DNA from: CAZCJU01 sp964562175
GTDB taxonomy: Bacteria; Bacillota; Clostridia; Oscillospirales; CAG-272
DNA length: 64,000 nt
Assembly (NCBI GenBank): GCA_964562175.1
Contig: CAZLRV010000011.1
Coordinates: 1 to 64,000, forward strand
Direction of reading: 5' to 3'
Shown: in pieces, positions 17,696-26,079 of the stretch
How positions within the stretch are numbered: the stretch's first letter is position 1
Layout of the letters: every line of letters starts with the position of its first letter
Made by a program: the position numbers and the translations under genes
The notes under the pieces: generated by a model
What the model saw: the letters and a program-made list of their open reading frames with translations, nothing else
Databases searched by the model: none
What the model was told of the DNA's origin: nothing

Positions 17696-18817
17696 TTATT
17701 CGGCTGTATTTTTTTCGTCGGGTACATTCTTGAAAATGTGTATCTTGCCTCTGCGGTTCAAGTCGGTGAGCAACGCCAAGGCTATCGGGAAGCCGAACAG
17801 ACCTATTATACCGAACATTGCCGTACCCGACACCATTGCCATAAGCGTTGCGACGGGGTGAAGTCCGACCTGCTTGCCTACTATCTTAGGCTCTATTACC
17901 TGCCTTATTACGGTAATCATCACATAGATAACGAGCAGACATATGCCTATTCCGTATTGACCCTGTATAAGCGATATTATGCCCCACGGGATAAGTATCG
18001 TTCCCGTGCCGACTATAGGCAAGATATCGAATATCGCTATCAGACAGCTTATCAATGCGCATTTGCCTATTGAGCCGATAAGCGTCGGGAATATGAGATC
18101 GGCAACGGAGAGACTGACGAACAGCTCCGTGAATGTTATCAACAGAATAAGCGCATAGGAACGAATATATTTCAAGAGTATCGTCGTTATATAAGTTTTT
18201 ATCTCGATTATCGAATGCTGTGTACGCTCGGGAAATTGTGCAATGCACCATTTACCTATATGCTCGTAATCGGCAGATATGAAAAACGTCGCAATTATGG
18301 TTATAAGCACGCTGACAAGCACGCTTGGGATGCTCGTTATGAACGAAAAAGCCGTATCCACTATTTTGGTCATTTCCTGAAGCCGTCCCGCAAGCCACGC
18401 CATTACCGTGTTTATCTCAAGTGAAATATCGGGGTCTATAATATGAAGCTTTTCCTGTATCGTCGAAAGCAGGCTCTCCACGGAGGGCATGAGTGTGTTC
18501 TTGTAATATTCCGGCAGTGTTTCCATCATACCTATAAGTGCCATAGTGACTCGTATAACGCATAGGCAGAGCAGTGCGCCGACAGTGCAGTAGAATAGCA
18601 CTATGACTATGGTCGAGGCAAGTCGCAGCTTGAACTTCATATGCTTTTTGATAAACTTTACGACGGGACGCAGAACGGCGGCGATGATAAACGCAAGCAC
18701 GAACGGCATAAGCACCGCAAGCACATACTTAAACGCCAAATACACCAGCACTGCGATCATTGCAAAATACACGACGTTGATTATAAACTTCCGTCTTTTT
18801 TCAACTGCATTTGTCAT
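17696..18817 (-). CDS. AI-2E family (PerM-type) membrane transporter
   Basis: 373 residues with about eight membrane segments. The typical two N-terminal pairs (FAMIAVLVYLAFKYVLAVLM...) are followed by a soluble loop with an amphipathic helix, and the C-terminal core carries GTGTILIPWGIISL, VGLHPVATLMAMVSG and GLFGFPIALAL. This matches the AI-2E exporter/YdbI-YtvI family. Members export autoinducer-2 or run Na+(Li+)/H+ antiport, and the sequence does not tell which. In spore formers the paralogue YtvI is linked to sporulation. It has its own promoter and terminator. Confidence 0.85.
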   Translation of the reverse strand: MTNAVEKRRKFIINVVYFAMIAVLVYLAFKYVLAVLMPFVLAFIIAAVLRPVVKFIKKHMKFKLRLASTIVIVLFYCTVGALLCLCVIRVTMALIGMMETLPEYYKNTLMPSVESLLSTIQEKLHIIDPDISLEINTVMAWLAGRLQEMTKIVDTAFSFITSIPSVLVSVLITIIATFFISADYEHIGKWCIAQFPERTQHSIIEIKTYITTILLKYIRSYALILLITFTELFVSLSVADLIFPTLIGSIGKCALISCLIAIFDILPIVGTGTILIPWGIISLIQGQYGIGICLLVIYVMITVIRQVIEPKIVGKQVGLHPVATLMAMVSGTAMFGIIGLFGFPIALALLTDLNRRGKIHIFKNVPDEKNTAE

Positions 18818-18854
18818 ATTCTATCCTCTTTTTCAAAAATTTCCGTCACTACCG

Positions 18855-18883
18855 ATTATACATAATAAATGTGAACCTCGCAA
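18855..18883 (-). promoter_or_regulatory. promoter of the AI-2E exporter gene
   Basis: On the minus strand: TTGCGA (18883-18878), 17-nt spacer and TATAAT (18860-18855). Confidence 0.6.
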
Positions 18884-18906
18884 TATGTATTTTTTACTTT
18901 TTTAGC

Positions 18907-19602
18907 TTAACCTATTATATTCCGTACTATCCTGCCGGCAAGCATAAGTCCGGCACAGCCCGGCACAAAGGAAATACTCCCCGGAGCGTGTCTGCCCATT
19001 GCCGACTCGGTAGCACGTGTGCTTGATTCCTCAAGCGAGTATACGACATCAAGCGAAGCTATATTCGCCTCACGTAGCTTTTTTCTCATGACCCGTGCAA
19101 GCGGACAGCCCTTTGTTTCATATATATCCCCTACACGGAGCAGGCTCGGATCGAGCTTGTTTCCCGTACCCATACAGCTGATTATATTGACCCCGACTCG
19201 CTTGCATTCTTTTATCAAAAACAATTTCGATGATACCGTATCTATCGCATCGGCTACGTAATCAAAGCCCGTTACATCGAGCGGAGATGACTCCGAATAA
19301 AATATACGCTCACAGCTTACCTCACACTCCGGGTCTATATCCTTTATTCTTTGCGCCATCACATCCGTTTTATATTTACCGAGCGTTGAGGTAAGCGCTA
19401 TGAGCTGACGGTTTATATTGCTTTCCGATACCACATCGGCATCGACGAGAGTTATATGACCCACTCCGCTTCTTGCAAGCGACTCGGCAACATAAGAGCC
19501 GACACCGCCTATACCGAATACGGCTACGTGTGCGCCGGCAAGCCGCTCAACGCCTTCTTTGCCGATAAGCATTTCGGTTCTTTTACTTCTTTCTCCGTTC
19601 AC
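18907..19602 (-). CDS. tcdA: tRNA threonylcarbamoyladenosine dehydratase TcdA
   Basis: 231-residue E1-like (ThiF/MoeB superfamily) enzyme. TcdA uses ATP to cyclise the t6A base at position 37 of ANN-decoding tRNAs. The nucleotide-binding GIGGVGSYVAESLARSG is near residue 31, followed by the Asp-Asn-Arg adenylation motif VSESNINRQL. The ATG overlaps the TGA-side of yfbR (4 nt, ATGA), placing it in the mnmE-yfbR-tcdA operon, where two of three genes modify the tRNA anticodon loop. Confidence 0.88.
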   Translation of the reverse strand: MNGERSKRTEMLIGKEGVERLAGAHVAVFGIGGVGSYVAESLARSGVGHITLVDADVVSESNINRQLIALTSTLGKYKTDVMAQRIKDIDPECEVSCERIFYSESSPLDVTGFDYVADAIDTVSSKLFLIKECKRVGVNIISCMGTGNKLDPSLLRVGDIYETKGCPLARVMRKKLREANIASLDVVYSLEESSTRATESAMGRHAPGSISFVPGCAGLMLAGRIVRNIIG

Positions 19603-20174
19603 AGCTCATCAAGGTCGAGAGCAAAGGCGGGCAGAAAATTCTCATTGAAATATCTCAGCTCGTCCGAGTCATACGCCTCAAGACTCTGTCTTACCGAACG
19701 CTCCGCACTTGAAAACTCGCCGTTGCCTCCCTTCTCCTCCTCTATACATTTTATCAATGCGCACAGCTTGTCCGCCGTCTTGACGAGTCGGTGTGTCAGC
19801 TCGTCGCACTCCTCGCATATCAGCGGCTCATAGCTCTCCCTCAGCTCCTTGGGCAGCTTTGACAAAAGCAGCTGAGCCGAATTTTTTTCTATTTGACCGT
19901 ATATGCTCCGCATTTGCTCGTTGTAATATTTTACGGGTGTCGGCAGATCTCCGCACAGTACCTCGGAGCTGTCATGATAGAGAGCATATGCGGCGACAAG
20001 ACTCGGGTCGGCATCTCCGCCGAAGATATCCCTGTTTATCGTTGCCAAAAGATGAGCTATTACCGCCGTTTCCATGCTATGCACCGACAGACATTCCTCA
20101 CGCACGCAACGCATAAGCGACCAACGATTTATATATTTTTGTCTGAAAAGCAATGCACCGAATCCGTAACTCAT
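19599..20174 (-). CDS. yfbR: HD-domain 5'-deoxynucleotidase YfbR-like
   Basis: 191 residues with the HD phosphohydrolase signature: His in SVHSMETAVIAHLL, the His-Asp pair in ALYHDSSEVLCGDLPTPVK, and a distal Asp in VKTADKLCALIKCIEE. E. coli YfbR removes the 5' phosphate from deoxynucleoside monophosphates and shares this N-terminal order, so a nucleotide-pool role is likely. It lies 9 nt after mnmE and overlaps tcdA by 4 nt. Confidence 0.82.
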   Translation of the reverse strand: MSYGFGALLFRQKYINRWSLMRCVREECLSVHSMETAVIAHLLATINRDIFGGDADPSLVAAYALYHDSSEVLCGDLPTPVKYYNEQMRSIYGQIEKNSAQLLLSKLPKELRESYEPLICEECDELTHRLVKTADKLCALIKCIEEEKGGNGEFSSAERSVRQSLEAYDSDELRYFNENFLPAFALDLDEL

Positions 20175-20183
20175 ATCCCCCTC

Positions 20184-21560
20184 CTATTTTCCGACACAAA
20201 ATTTTGAAAATATCTCGCCGACTACGTCCTCGCTCGCACCCGTGCCGTCAACACGTCCGAGCGATTCCATGGCGGAAAAAAGCTCTATTGCGGCTATGTC
20301 AACGCTGTAGCCGTCACGTATCGTGCCTATCGCATTTTCGATGCTTTCTTTTGCCGCCATTGTTTCCCCAAGCTGTCTTGCGTTTGCAATATGCGGCTCG
20401 GTATAATCAATACCGCCGGACAAAAACAGCTCCTCGACGAGCTTTTTCAGCTCCTCGATGCCCTCGCCCGACATTGTGCTGATACGCAGTGTATGCTCAA
20501 AGCTTTTTTCTATCAGACTCGTATCAAGCACACCTCCGATATCGCATTTGTTTATAACGGCAAGCTTCGTGCATGACAGCGTGCCGAGCGTTTCGACAAG
20601 AGCAACGTCCTCATCGTCAAGCGGACGTGATGCATCGAATACGGCAAGGGCAAGCGAGCATTTTTCCATTCGCTTTACGGCACGGTCTATGCCTATCGCC
20701 TCTACCTCGTCCTCCGTACCGTGTATACCCGCCGTGTCGCACAGATTAAGCACCGCATCTCCGCAGCTTACGGTATTTGTAACTATATCCCTCGTTGTAC
20801 CCGCTACCGAGGTGACTATTGCAACCTCCTCACCGGAGAGGGCGTTTAGAAGCGAGGATTTTCCGACATTGGGCTTACCGCATATGACCGTATCTATTCC
20901 GACTCCGACCGCTTTCTTCACATCGTATGAGGCTATGAGCTTTTCAAGGCTTTTGCTTATATCGCACAGCGTATTTTCCATACTTTCGGGTGTAACGTCG
21001 CTCAGATCCTCATCCGGGTAATCAATATACGCATATATTCCCGCCGCAAGAGAACGCATTGAGGCGTATATCCGAGCTATCTCACCGCCGAGCAACGCCC
21101 TGCCGCTTGCGTTTGCAAGCTTCAGAGCCGAGCGGCTTTTCGCATCTATGACATCCATTATCGCCTCTGCCTCGCACAGACCGAGCTTTCCGTTTATAAA
21201 CGCTCTTTTCGTAAATTCTCCGCCGTCGGCAGGGTAAGCACCCGCCTCATACAGTGCTTGAAGCACAAGACGGGTCACCAAAACGCCGCCGTGACATGAC
21301 AGCTCGACCATGTCCTCGCCCGTATACGATGAGGGGGCCTTGTAGACCACCGCCACGCCGTCATCTATGATATCGCCGCCCTGCATTATCACACCGTACA
21401 CCGCCGTTCTCGGCTCAAATGCGTAAAGCGGCATTCGTGCCTTCGGCTTAAACACAGAGCAAGCTATTTTCACCGCATCCTCGCCCGTCATTCTTATAAG
21501 AGCTATGGCACCCCTGCCCTGCGGCGTTGAGAGAGCGGCAACCGTTTTTCCCGTTTTCAT
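20184..21560 (-). CDS. mnmE: tRNA modification GTPase MnmE
   Basis: 458 residues. With MnmG it forms the cmnm5/nm5 modification at wobble U34. An N-terminal folate-binding domain (TPQGRGAIALIRMTG, YTGEDMVELSCHGG) is followed by a helical domain, and the inserted G domain carries GKPNVGKSS, DTAGIHGTEDEVE and NKCD. The C-terminus is FCVGK with the conserved Cys455. All key residues are present. GGGGGA precedes ATG 21560. It is first in an operon with yfbR and tcdA. mnmG and jag/yidC, frequent neighbours in other Firmicutes, are not here. Confidence 0.97.
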   Translation of the reverse strand: MKTGKTVAALSTPQGRGAIALIRMTGEDAVKIACSVFKPKARMPLYAFEPRTAVYGVIMQGGDIIDDGVAVVYKAPSSYTGEDMVELSCHGGVLVTRLVLQALYEAGAYPADGGEFTKRAFINGKLGLCEAEAIMDVIDAKSRSALKLANASGRALLGGEIARIYASMRSLAAGIYAYIDYPDEDLSDVTPESMENTLCDISKSLEKLIASYDVKKAVGVGIDTVICGKPNVGKSSLLNALSGEEVAIVTSVAGTTRDIVTNTVSCGDAVLNLCDTAGIHGTEDEVEAIGIDRAVKRMEKCSLALAVFDASRPLDDEDVALVETLGTLSCTKLAVINKCDIGGVLDTSLIEKSFEHTLRISTMSGEGIEELKKLVEELFLSGGIDYTEPHIANARQLGETMAAKESIENAIGTIRDGYSVDIAAIELFSAMESLGRVDGTGASEDVVGEIFSKFCVGK

Positions 21561-21589
21561 ATTATCCCCCGTGAGTATTATTCCGTTTT

Positions 21590-21618
21590 ATTTTATCACT
21601 TTCCGACTCGTTTGTCAA
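21590..21618 (-). promoter_or_regulatory. promoter of mnmE-yfbR-tcdA
   Basis: On the minus strand: TTGACA (21618-21613), 17-nt spacer and TAAAAT (21595-21590). Confidence 0.75.
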
Positions 21619-21701
21619 TGCATGGGATGTGAAAGTTGGCGTTTATAGAATAAATTGAGTATTTTGGCAGATATTTTTATCACTTTTTATGTAAATGCCT
21701 A

Positions 21702-21730
21702 TTGATTTTTTGATGAAAGTGCGGTATACT
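21702..21730 (+). promoter_or_regulatory. promoter of the GH3 gene
   Basis: TTGATT (21702-21707), 17-nt spacer and TATACT (21725-21730), divergent from the mnmE promoter. Confidence 0.7.
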
Positions 21731-21765
21731 AATATATAATAGTATCTTGAAGGAGTTAATTTACA

Positions 21766-22773
21766 GTGTCTGTCGATCTTAATAAAATATTATCGTCAAT
21801 GAGCGTTGAGGAAAAAGTGGGTCAGCTTTTCCTCGCTCATTGCCCCGACCGTGACGAGGAGCGTGTCATAAAGGAGCTTCACGTCGGCGGCTTCGTGCTT
21901 TTCGCCCGTGATTTTGAGGGCTACACCCCCGACGGTGTAAGGGAGAGAATGGCAAAGTTCCAATCGTGGGCAAAAATACCGCTCGCCATATCCGCCGATG
22001 AAGAGGGCGGCGGTGTTGTACGGTGCAGTAAGTTCCCGCAATTCAGAGAAAAGCCCTTTGCCTCCCCCAAGGAAATGTACAGTGCCGAGGGACTTGCCGG
22101 CATTCGCCGCGAGGCTAAGGAAAAAGCCGAGCTTATGAAATCGCTCGGTCTGAACTACAATCTTGCACCCGTGTGCGATTACAGCACGGACCCCGATTCG
22201 TACATATCAAAGCGAGTTTTGGGCATATCGCCTCAGGTCACGGCTGAATTTGTGAGAATAGTCACGAAAAAATTCGCCGAGGTCGGTGTCGGTACTTCGC
22301 TCAAGCATTTCCCCGGTTACGGCGGCAACAGCGATACGCACAAGGGTATGTCCTCCGACTCGCGTCCGCTTTCGGTATTTGAAAGCGAGGATCTTATCCC
22401 GTTCATTGCCGGAATAGAAGCGGGAGCGGACAGCGTTATGGTATCGCATAACATAGTCAAGTGCTTTGACGAGGAATATCCCTCCTCCCTCTCATATCCC
22501 GTACACGAGTATTTGAGAAACAAGCTCGGCTTTAACGGGGTGATAATAACCGACTCGCTCACCATGAGTGCGATAAGAGAGTTTACCGGCGGCAAAGACC
22601 CCTGCACGCGTGCATTGCTTTGCGGCAACGATATGATAATCACCTCAAAATACGAGGACGGCTACAAGACTCTGCTTGAAAACGTCACCAACGGCACGGT
22701 GAGCCTCGATATACTCGACTCAGCCGTTATGCGTATACTTAAAATGAAGGAAAAGCTTGGGATCATAAGATGA
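21766..22773 (+). CDS. glycoside hydrolase family 3, NagZ-like
   Basis: 335 residues from GTG 21766 (AAGGAG at 21750-21755). It has a single GH3 TIM-barrel domain of NagZ size: LAHCPDRDEE near the N-terminus, substrate-pocket KHFPGYGGNSDTHKGM with the Asp/His catalytic loop, and the nucleophile Asp in VIITDSLTMSAI. There is no signal peptide, so it is cytoplasmic, as expected for recycling of N-acetylglucosaminyl-muropeptides. Other beta-glycosidase substrates are possible because the usual KHFPGHG here reads KHFPGYG. The CapD-like gene begins 34 nt later. Confidence 0.85.
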   Translation: MSVDLNKILSSMSVEEKVGQLFLAHCPDRDEERVIKELHVGGFVLFARDFEGYTPDGVRERMAKFQSWAKIPLAISADEEGGGVVRCSKFPQFREKPFASPKEMYSAEGLAGIRREAKEKAELMKSLGLNYNLAPVCDYSTDPDSYISKRVLGISPQVTAEFVRIVTKKFAEVGVGTSLKHFPGYGGNSDTHKGMSSDSRPLSVFESEDLIPFIAGIEAGADSVMVSHNIVKCFDEEYPSSLSYPVHEYLRNKLGFNGVIITDSLTMSAIREFTGGKDPCTRALLCGNDMIITSKYEDGYKTLLENVTNGTVSLDILDSAVMRILKMKEKLGIIR

Positions 22774-22807
22774 CCCTCGGCAAAAACTTATCCCCGGAGG
22801 TAAACAA

Positions 22808-24682
22808 ATGAAGAAAATACTGTCCTCCAAGGCATTGCGTATTGCGTGTCTCGTGCTTTTCGATTCTCTCGCCGTCGTCTTTGCGGAGCTTTTCTCGTTC
22901 TTTATTCGAATGGAGTTTAACACAAGCACACCGGATTTCGACGAGCATTTCGAGCATCTGCTCTCGTATCTTCCCATAGCCGTTGTTTTGACCGTTTGCG
23001 TATTTGCTCTGCTTCGCTTGTACAACAGCCTCTGGCAATTTGCAAGCGTTTACGAGTATTCGCTCATAACCCTCGGCACGACCTGCTCGTTTGTGATAAA
23101 CACGATAATGCATGAGGTGCTTGAATTTTCGCTTCCTCGCTCGTGCTATCCGATGTCATGGTTCATTCTCACCTTTGAGGTGGTGGGCGTGCGTGTGCTG
23201 TACCGAGTAATACGAAGTGAGAGAAAAAGGCTTACACCGACAAAAGGTCAAAAATGCAATGTAATGCTGATCGGTGCCGGAGATGCGGCTAATATCATAT
23301 TGAAAGAATTCAACACAAGCTCGCTCCACGGTAAGAAAAGAGTCGCCTGCATTATCGACGATAACCGCTCCAAGGTCGGCAAATACATGAACGGCGTTCG
23401 CATAGTCGGCACAAGGGATGACATACCGTCAGCCGTGAAAAAATATGAGATAGACGAAATAATATTTGCCATTCCCTCGCTTGATAATCTCGAAAAGGCG
23501 AAGATACTCGATATATGCAAGAAGACCCGCTGTTCGCTCAAGACCTTGCCGGGAATCTCGCAAATGGTAAACAACGAGATACGTTTATCGTCGCTTGAGG
23601 ATGTTGACGTAAACGACTTTTTGGGCAGAGAGCCTATAAAAGCCGATATCGAGAGCATTATCGGTTATATCAAGGACAAGGTCATAATAGTTACCGGCGG
23701 CGGCGGTTCTATAGGCAGTGAGCTTTGCCGTCAGATAGCCGCTCACAGTCCAAAGCGTCTGATAATCTTCGATATTTACGAAAACAACGCCTACGATATA
23801 CAAAACGAGCTGAGAAGCGCATACCCCTCGCTCGATCTGGTAACGCTCATAGGCTCGGTGCGTGATACGGAGCGTGTGCGTCAGGTATTCGAAAAATACA
23901 GACCGCAGCTCGTATTTCATGCCGCCGCACATAAGCACGTCCCCCTCATGGAGGATTCGCCGAACGAGGCTGTGAAAAACAATGTTTTCGGCACTCTCGC
24001 CTTGGCTCGTGCCGCAGACGAGTACGGTGTTGAAAGGTTTATTCTTATCTCCACGGACAAAGCCGTAAACCCGACAAACGTAATGGGTGCGACAAAGCGC
24101 ATATGCGAAATGATAGTGCAAAGCATGGACAAGCGTTCATCCACTGAGTTCGTTGCGGTACGTTTCGGCAATGTTCTCGGCTCTAACGGAAGTGTTATAC
24201 CGCTTTTCAAAAAGCAGATAGCGGAGGGCGGTCCCGTTACCGTCACCGACCCAGAAATAATCAGATTTTTCATGACGATACCGGAGGCTGTCGGTCTTGT
24301 GCTTAAGGCGGGTGCTTTGGCTCACGGCGGGGAGATATTCATACTCGATATGGGTCAGCCCGTCAAGATACTTGACCTTGCCGAAAACCTCATTCGCCTT
24401 TCCGGACACATTCCGTATACCGATATAGATATAGTTTTCACCGGACTTCGTCCGGGCGAAAAGCTGTATGAGGAGATACTGCTCGATGAGGAGGGTCTGA
24501 AATCGACCTCGGATGAGATGATATACATAGGTCATCCGCTCGATTTCGATGTCGATGAGTTTATGCGCTCGCTTGAGCATCTGCACAGCATCATGTCCGA
24601 CGATTCATGCAATATGAAAGCGGAAATAAGCAAGATAGTACCGATAAAAGAGTCCGAGGGCAATCTCGTTGCCGCAAATTGA
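22808..24682 (+). CDS. membrane-anchored UDP-sugar 4,6-dehydratase (CapD/PglF type)
   Basis: 624 residues. Four N-terminal membrane helices (residues about 10-125) precede a CoA-binding-like Rossmann domain (NVMLIGAGDAANIILKEF). The C-terminal SDR domain has NAD-binding VTGGGGSIGSELCRQIA and the catalytic stretch STDKAVNPTNVMGATKR, in which TDKA and the Met-x3-Lys replace the classical Tyr-x3-Lys, as in PglF/FlaA1-type 4,6-dehydratases. It makes 4-keto-6-deoxy sugar nucleotides for surface polysaccharides or glycoproteins at the inner membrane face. No glycosyltransferases lie beside it, so the glycan is unknown. The VanZ gene follows after 3 nt. Confidence 0.92.
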   Translation: MKKILSSKALRIACLVLFDSLAVVFAELFSFFIRMEFNTSTPDFDEHFEHLLSYLPIAVVLTVCVFALLRLYNSLWQFASVYEYSLITLGTTCSFVINTIMHEVLEFSLPRSCYPMSWFILTFEVVGVRVLYRVIRSERKRLTPTKGQKCNVMLIGAGDAANIILKEFNTSSLHGKKRVACIIDDNRSKVGKYMNGVRIVGTRDDIPSAVKKYEIDEIIFAIPSLDNLEKAKILDICKKTRCSLKTLPGISQMVNNEIRLSSLEDVDVNDFLGREPIKADIESIIGYIKDKVIIVTGGGGSIGSELCRQIAAHSPKRLIIFDIYENNAYDIQNELRSAYPSLDLVTLIGSVRDTERVRQVFEKYRPQLVFHAAAHKHVPLMEDSPNEAVKNNVFGTLALARAADEYGVERFILISTDKAVNPTNVMGATKRICEMIVQSMDKRSSTEFVAVRFGNVLGSNGSVIPLFKKQIAEGGPVTVTDPEIIRFFMTIPEAVGLVLKAGALAHGGEIFILDMGQPVKILDLAENLIRLSGHIPYTDIDIVFTGLRPGEKLYEEILLDEEGLKSTSDEMIYIGHPLDFDVDEFMRSLEHLHSIMSDDSCNMKAEISKIVPIKESEGNLVAAN

Positions 24683-24685
24683 ACC

Positions 24686-25183
24686 ATGATGAAAAAGAGT
24701 CAAATAATAACCCTCGCCCTTTTGCTTATCAATATTATCGTGATATTCTCGTTTTCTCTCATGGACGGGCAAACGAGTCAGCATATCAGCGATGAATTTA
24801 ACGGCAGTATCGGTCAGGCAGTTCGCCGTGTTATCTCCGTTGCGGTGGGTCAGGAGCGTGCACAGGGGCTGAACATTCGCAAGCTCGGACACTTTTTTGA
24901 GTTTTCAATGCTCGGTCTTACTTCCTCGCTTTATGCGCTGTTTTCGAAAAAGCGTTTCACACGTGCCGTACCCGATGCGTTCTTTCTCGGTATGACCGTC
25001 GCTCTTTGCGACGAAACGATACAGCTGCACGTAAGCGGCAGAAGCTCGCAGGTATCGGACGTATGGCTCGATATATTCGGCTTTGCTTGCCTTGTGTTTC
25101 TCACTTATACCGTTCGTTATATATATATTTCGATAAAAAAACGTACACCTATGCCGCTTGACGGTGCGGACAAAGAAAAATAA
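24686..25183 (+). CDS. VanZ-family membrane protein
   Basis: 165 residues with four hydrophobic segments and VanZ signatures: RKLGHFFEFSMLGLTSSLY, the acidic DETIQLHV and RSSQVSDVWLDIFGF. VanZ confers low-level teicoplanin resistance in enterococci; most chromosomal homologues have no known role. It lies 3 nt after the CapD-like gene, so a link to surface glycan assembly is plausible but unproven. Confidence 0.88.
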   Translation: MMKKSQIITLALLLINIIVIFSFSLMDGQTSQHISDEFNGSIGQAVRRVISVAVGQERAQGLNIRKLGHFFEFSMLGLTSSLYALFSKKRFTRAVPDAFFLGMTVALCDETIQLHVSGRSSQVSDVWLDIFGFACLVFLTYTVRYIYISIKKRTPMPLDGADKEK

Positions 25184-25227
25184 AGCGTAACGCAATGTAA
25201 ATTTTTCATCTTTTTTCGTTTTAGGTG

Positions 25228-25291
25228 TTTACAAACGCACTTTTTTATACTATAATATTACCGTGTATACCGTCATTCGGTGTACACGGTA
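25228..25291 (+). promoter_or_regulatory. cysE promoter with 5'-terminal stem-loop
   Basis: TTTACA (25228-25233), 17-nt spacer and TATAAT (25251-25256). The predicted start falls at about 25263, inside a 14-bp inverted repeat, TACCGTGTATACCG (25259-25272) with CGGTGTACACGGTA (25278-25291). The mRNA would thus begin with a stable hairpin. It has no clean T-run behind it, so it reads better as a 5' stabilising structure or operator than as a terminator for vanZ. Confidence 0.7.
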
Positions 25292-25317
25292 TATTTTCTC
25301 GTTTTGGAGAGGGATAA

Positions 25318-26073
25318 ATGGCAAAAGATATTTTTTCGCATATGTCCGAGCTTTTGGAAAAGGGCGTGGAAAAAGCAAATAAAGCCGCCGATATTATGGA
25401 AAAAATGGCGGATACGGTGGTTGAAATAGATGATGATATAGCCTCGATAATGGAGCGTGACCCGGCGGCGCAAAGCAAAGCGGAGGTCGCACTGCTGTAT
25501 TCGGGCTTTCACGCCGTGCTGGCACATAAAATATCTCATAAGCTCAACGACAAGCACCCGTTTGCCGCACGTGCCGTTAGTCAAGGTGCGAAATTCCTCA
25601 CGGGTATAGAGATACATCCGGGAGCCAAGATAGGCAAGGGCTTATTCATAGACCACGGTATGGGTGTCGTTATAGGCGAAACAGCCGAGATAGGCGACAA
25701 CTGCACGATATATCAGGGTGTTACCCTCGGCGGCACGGGCAAGCACACGGGCAAGCGTCACCCGACGCTGGGCAACAATGTAATGGTCGGCTCCGGTGCG
25801 AAGGTCCTCGGTCCGTTTAAGGTCGGTGACGGTGCAAAAATAGCCGCCGGTGCGGTAGTCCTGCACGAGGTGCCCGAAAACTCGACTGCCGTCGGTATTC
25901 CGGCAAGAACGGTAAACAAAAATTCCGGTCGTTGCCAAACAACAGACCTCGATCAGGTGCATATTGCCGACCCCGTTGCTCAAGAGCTGTGCAAGCTCAG
26001 ACTTCAAATAGACGAGCTGACAGAGCAGCTGGAGCAGATAAAAAAAGAACAAAAAGAACATAAAGAAGGATAA
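25318..26073 (+). CDS. cysE: serine O-acetyltransferase CysE
   Basis: 251 residues. It acetylates L-serine to O-acetylserine, the committed step to cysteine. The N-terminal helical part is followed by hexapeptide left-handed beta-helix repeats: IHPGAKIGKGLFIDHGMGVV with the catalytic Asp-His, GETAEIGDNCTIYQGVTLGG and GIPARTV. A C-terminal charged coiled segment (LRLQIDELTEQLEQIKKEQ) extends beyond the core. The first 40 residues are unusually Lys/Glu-rich. The gene ends 6 nt before cysS, coupling cysteine synthesis to Cys-tRNA charging. Confidence 0.95.
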   Translation: MAKDIFSHMSELLEKGVEKANKAADIMEKMADTVVEIDDDIASIMERDPAAQSKAEVALLYSGFHAVLAHKISHKLNDKHPFAARAVSQGAKFLTGIEIHPGAKIGKGLFIDHGMGVVIGETAEIGDNCTIYQGVTLGGTGKHTGKRHPTLGNNVMVGSGAKVLGPFKVGDGAKIAAGAVVLHEVPENSTAVGIPARTVNKNSGRCQTTDLDQVHIADPVAQELCKLRLQIDELTEQLEQIKKEQKEHKEG

Positions 26074-26079
26074 ACGAAA

